A stretch of 6,417 nt of DNA, taken from assembly GCA_934869045.1 (NCBI GenBank), contig CAKXAF010000161.1, forward strand, positions 1-6,417, given 5' to 3'. Numbering within the stretch: position 1 is the stretch's first letter; each line of letters begins with the position of its first letter. A program made the translations under genes and the position numbers. Shown one piece after another: positions 5,945 to 6,417 of this stretch. Source of the DNA: an uncultured Nitrososphaerota archaeon. GTDB lineage: Bacteria; Bacillota; Clostridia; Oscillospirales; Ruminococcaceae. The notes under the pieces are model-generated. The model ran no database searches. It worked only from the letters and a program-made list of their open reading frames with translations, and was not told the origin of the DNA.

Positions 5945-6417
5945 TTATTTCTGAAGTTCATACCAAGCGTCTTTGGCAGTGCCAAAGCTCGCCTTCTGGA
6001 TAGCGTAGGCCTTAAAGGTGAGGGTGGGAAGCGTAGCGCCGGAAGCTTCCAGAGCGTCCATATTTTCTTTGGTTACCGAATTATTAACCGTGACCTGATC
6101 GTCTGCCAGGACGGAAATCGGCGTACCCTTGGCAGCCTCGCCCGTGTAGTAGTAAACGCCGGCGGCTGCATCCGGCACAGCCGTCCAGTCTGCCGCCATG
6201 TCATAGCTGATGTAGGTTTCTAAATTATCGCTTGCTGTAACCTCCACAAAGAGCCAGCAATCCTCGCTTCCAGCCTCAACTGTGACCTTCGGATCCTTTG
6301 CGATTGTCTGGCCGGGAACCATCTTGAACTGATAGCTCGCATCGGCCCCTTCCGTTTCGGCCAGAGTAATGTCGATGTTTCCAACCGTAAAGGTGTTCTT
6401 CACCTCGCCGGTGGTGG
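5945..6417 (-). CDS. TasA/camelysin-like secreted fibre subunit (5' end outside window)
   Basis: This is the 3' portion of a gene that enters from beyond position 6417; 156 complete codons are visible, ending in TAA at 5945-5947. A GTG at 6403 is an in-frame valine, not the start, because the residues before it (TTGE) continue the motif. The first visible residues, TTGEVKNTFTVGNIDITLAE, match the segment that directly follows the cleavage site of SipW-type signal peptides (compare TNTFTVGDVNIELTE in the next gene). The body shows the family core: VPGQTIAKDPKVTV followed by GSEDCWLFVEV, then an aromatic VYYYTG strand and a C-terminal AYAIQ...AWYELQK. Known family members (TasA, CalY) are secreted and form extracellular fibres; that this one does so is inference. 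It is a clear paralogue of the next gene downstream, 61 bases away, especially in the last 22 residues. The signal peptide and start codon lie outside the window. Confidence 0.87.
   Translation of the reverse strand, partial: TTGEVKNTFTVGNIDITLAETEGADASYQFKMVPGQTIAKDPKVTVEAGSEDCWLFVEVTASDNLETYISYDMAADWTAVPDAAAGVYYYTGEAAKGTPISVLADDQVTVNNSVTKENMDALEASGATLPTLTFKAYAIQKASFGTAKDAWYELQK

Overview
The window is one tightly packed block of six same-strand genes, all read on the minus strand (transcription runs from position 6417 toward 1). All six encode exported proteins. Moderate G+C (about half by eye), strong AGGAGG-type ribosome sites, SipW-type signal peptides and a vWA/CnaB surface adhesin point to an anaerobic Clostridia-class Firmicute, plausibly a gut Oscillospiraceae-like organism. 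That placement is an inference from protein style; no taxonomic marker is present.

Layout in transcription order: (A) 5945-6417, the 3' part of a TasA/camelysin-like fibre subunit, cut by the window edge; (B) 5269-5883, a complete TasA/camelysin-like paralogue of A; a 150-base structured gap with two mutually exclusive GC-rich hairpins and a run of ten G; (C) 4441-5118, a more divergent SipW-type secreted protein with a Ser/Glu-rich tail; (D) 1052-4420, a 1122-residue surface protein with a Ser/Glu linker, a complete-looking vWA domain, two ~100-residue repeats and a C-terminal CnaB/SpaA-like domain but no LPXTG anchor; (E) 501-1055, another SipW-type protein whose start codon overlaps the stop of D (ATGA); (F) 1-487, the N-terminal part of a further exported protein with the same core motif but an ordinary signal peptide, cut by the other window edge.

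Taken together this looks like a gene cluster for an extracellular fibre or matrix: A and B as candidate major subunits, C and E as a second, related pair (minor, cap or adaptor subunits), D as a large vWA adhesin, and F as an accessory surface protein. The closest described logic is the tapA-sipW-tasA operon of Bacillus subtilis and camelysin (CalY) of Bacillus cereus, but here several paralogues are combined with a vWA/CnaB adhesin. The dedicated signal peptidase SipW is not in the window and is expected in a flank. There is no RNA gene, mobile element, CRISPR array or clear rho-independent terminator, and no gene-free stretch above 150 bases.
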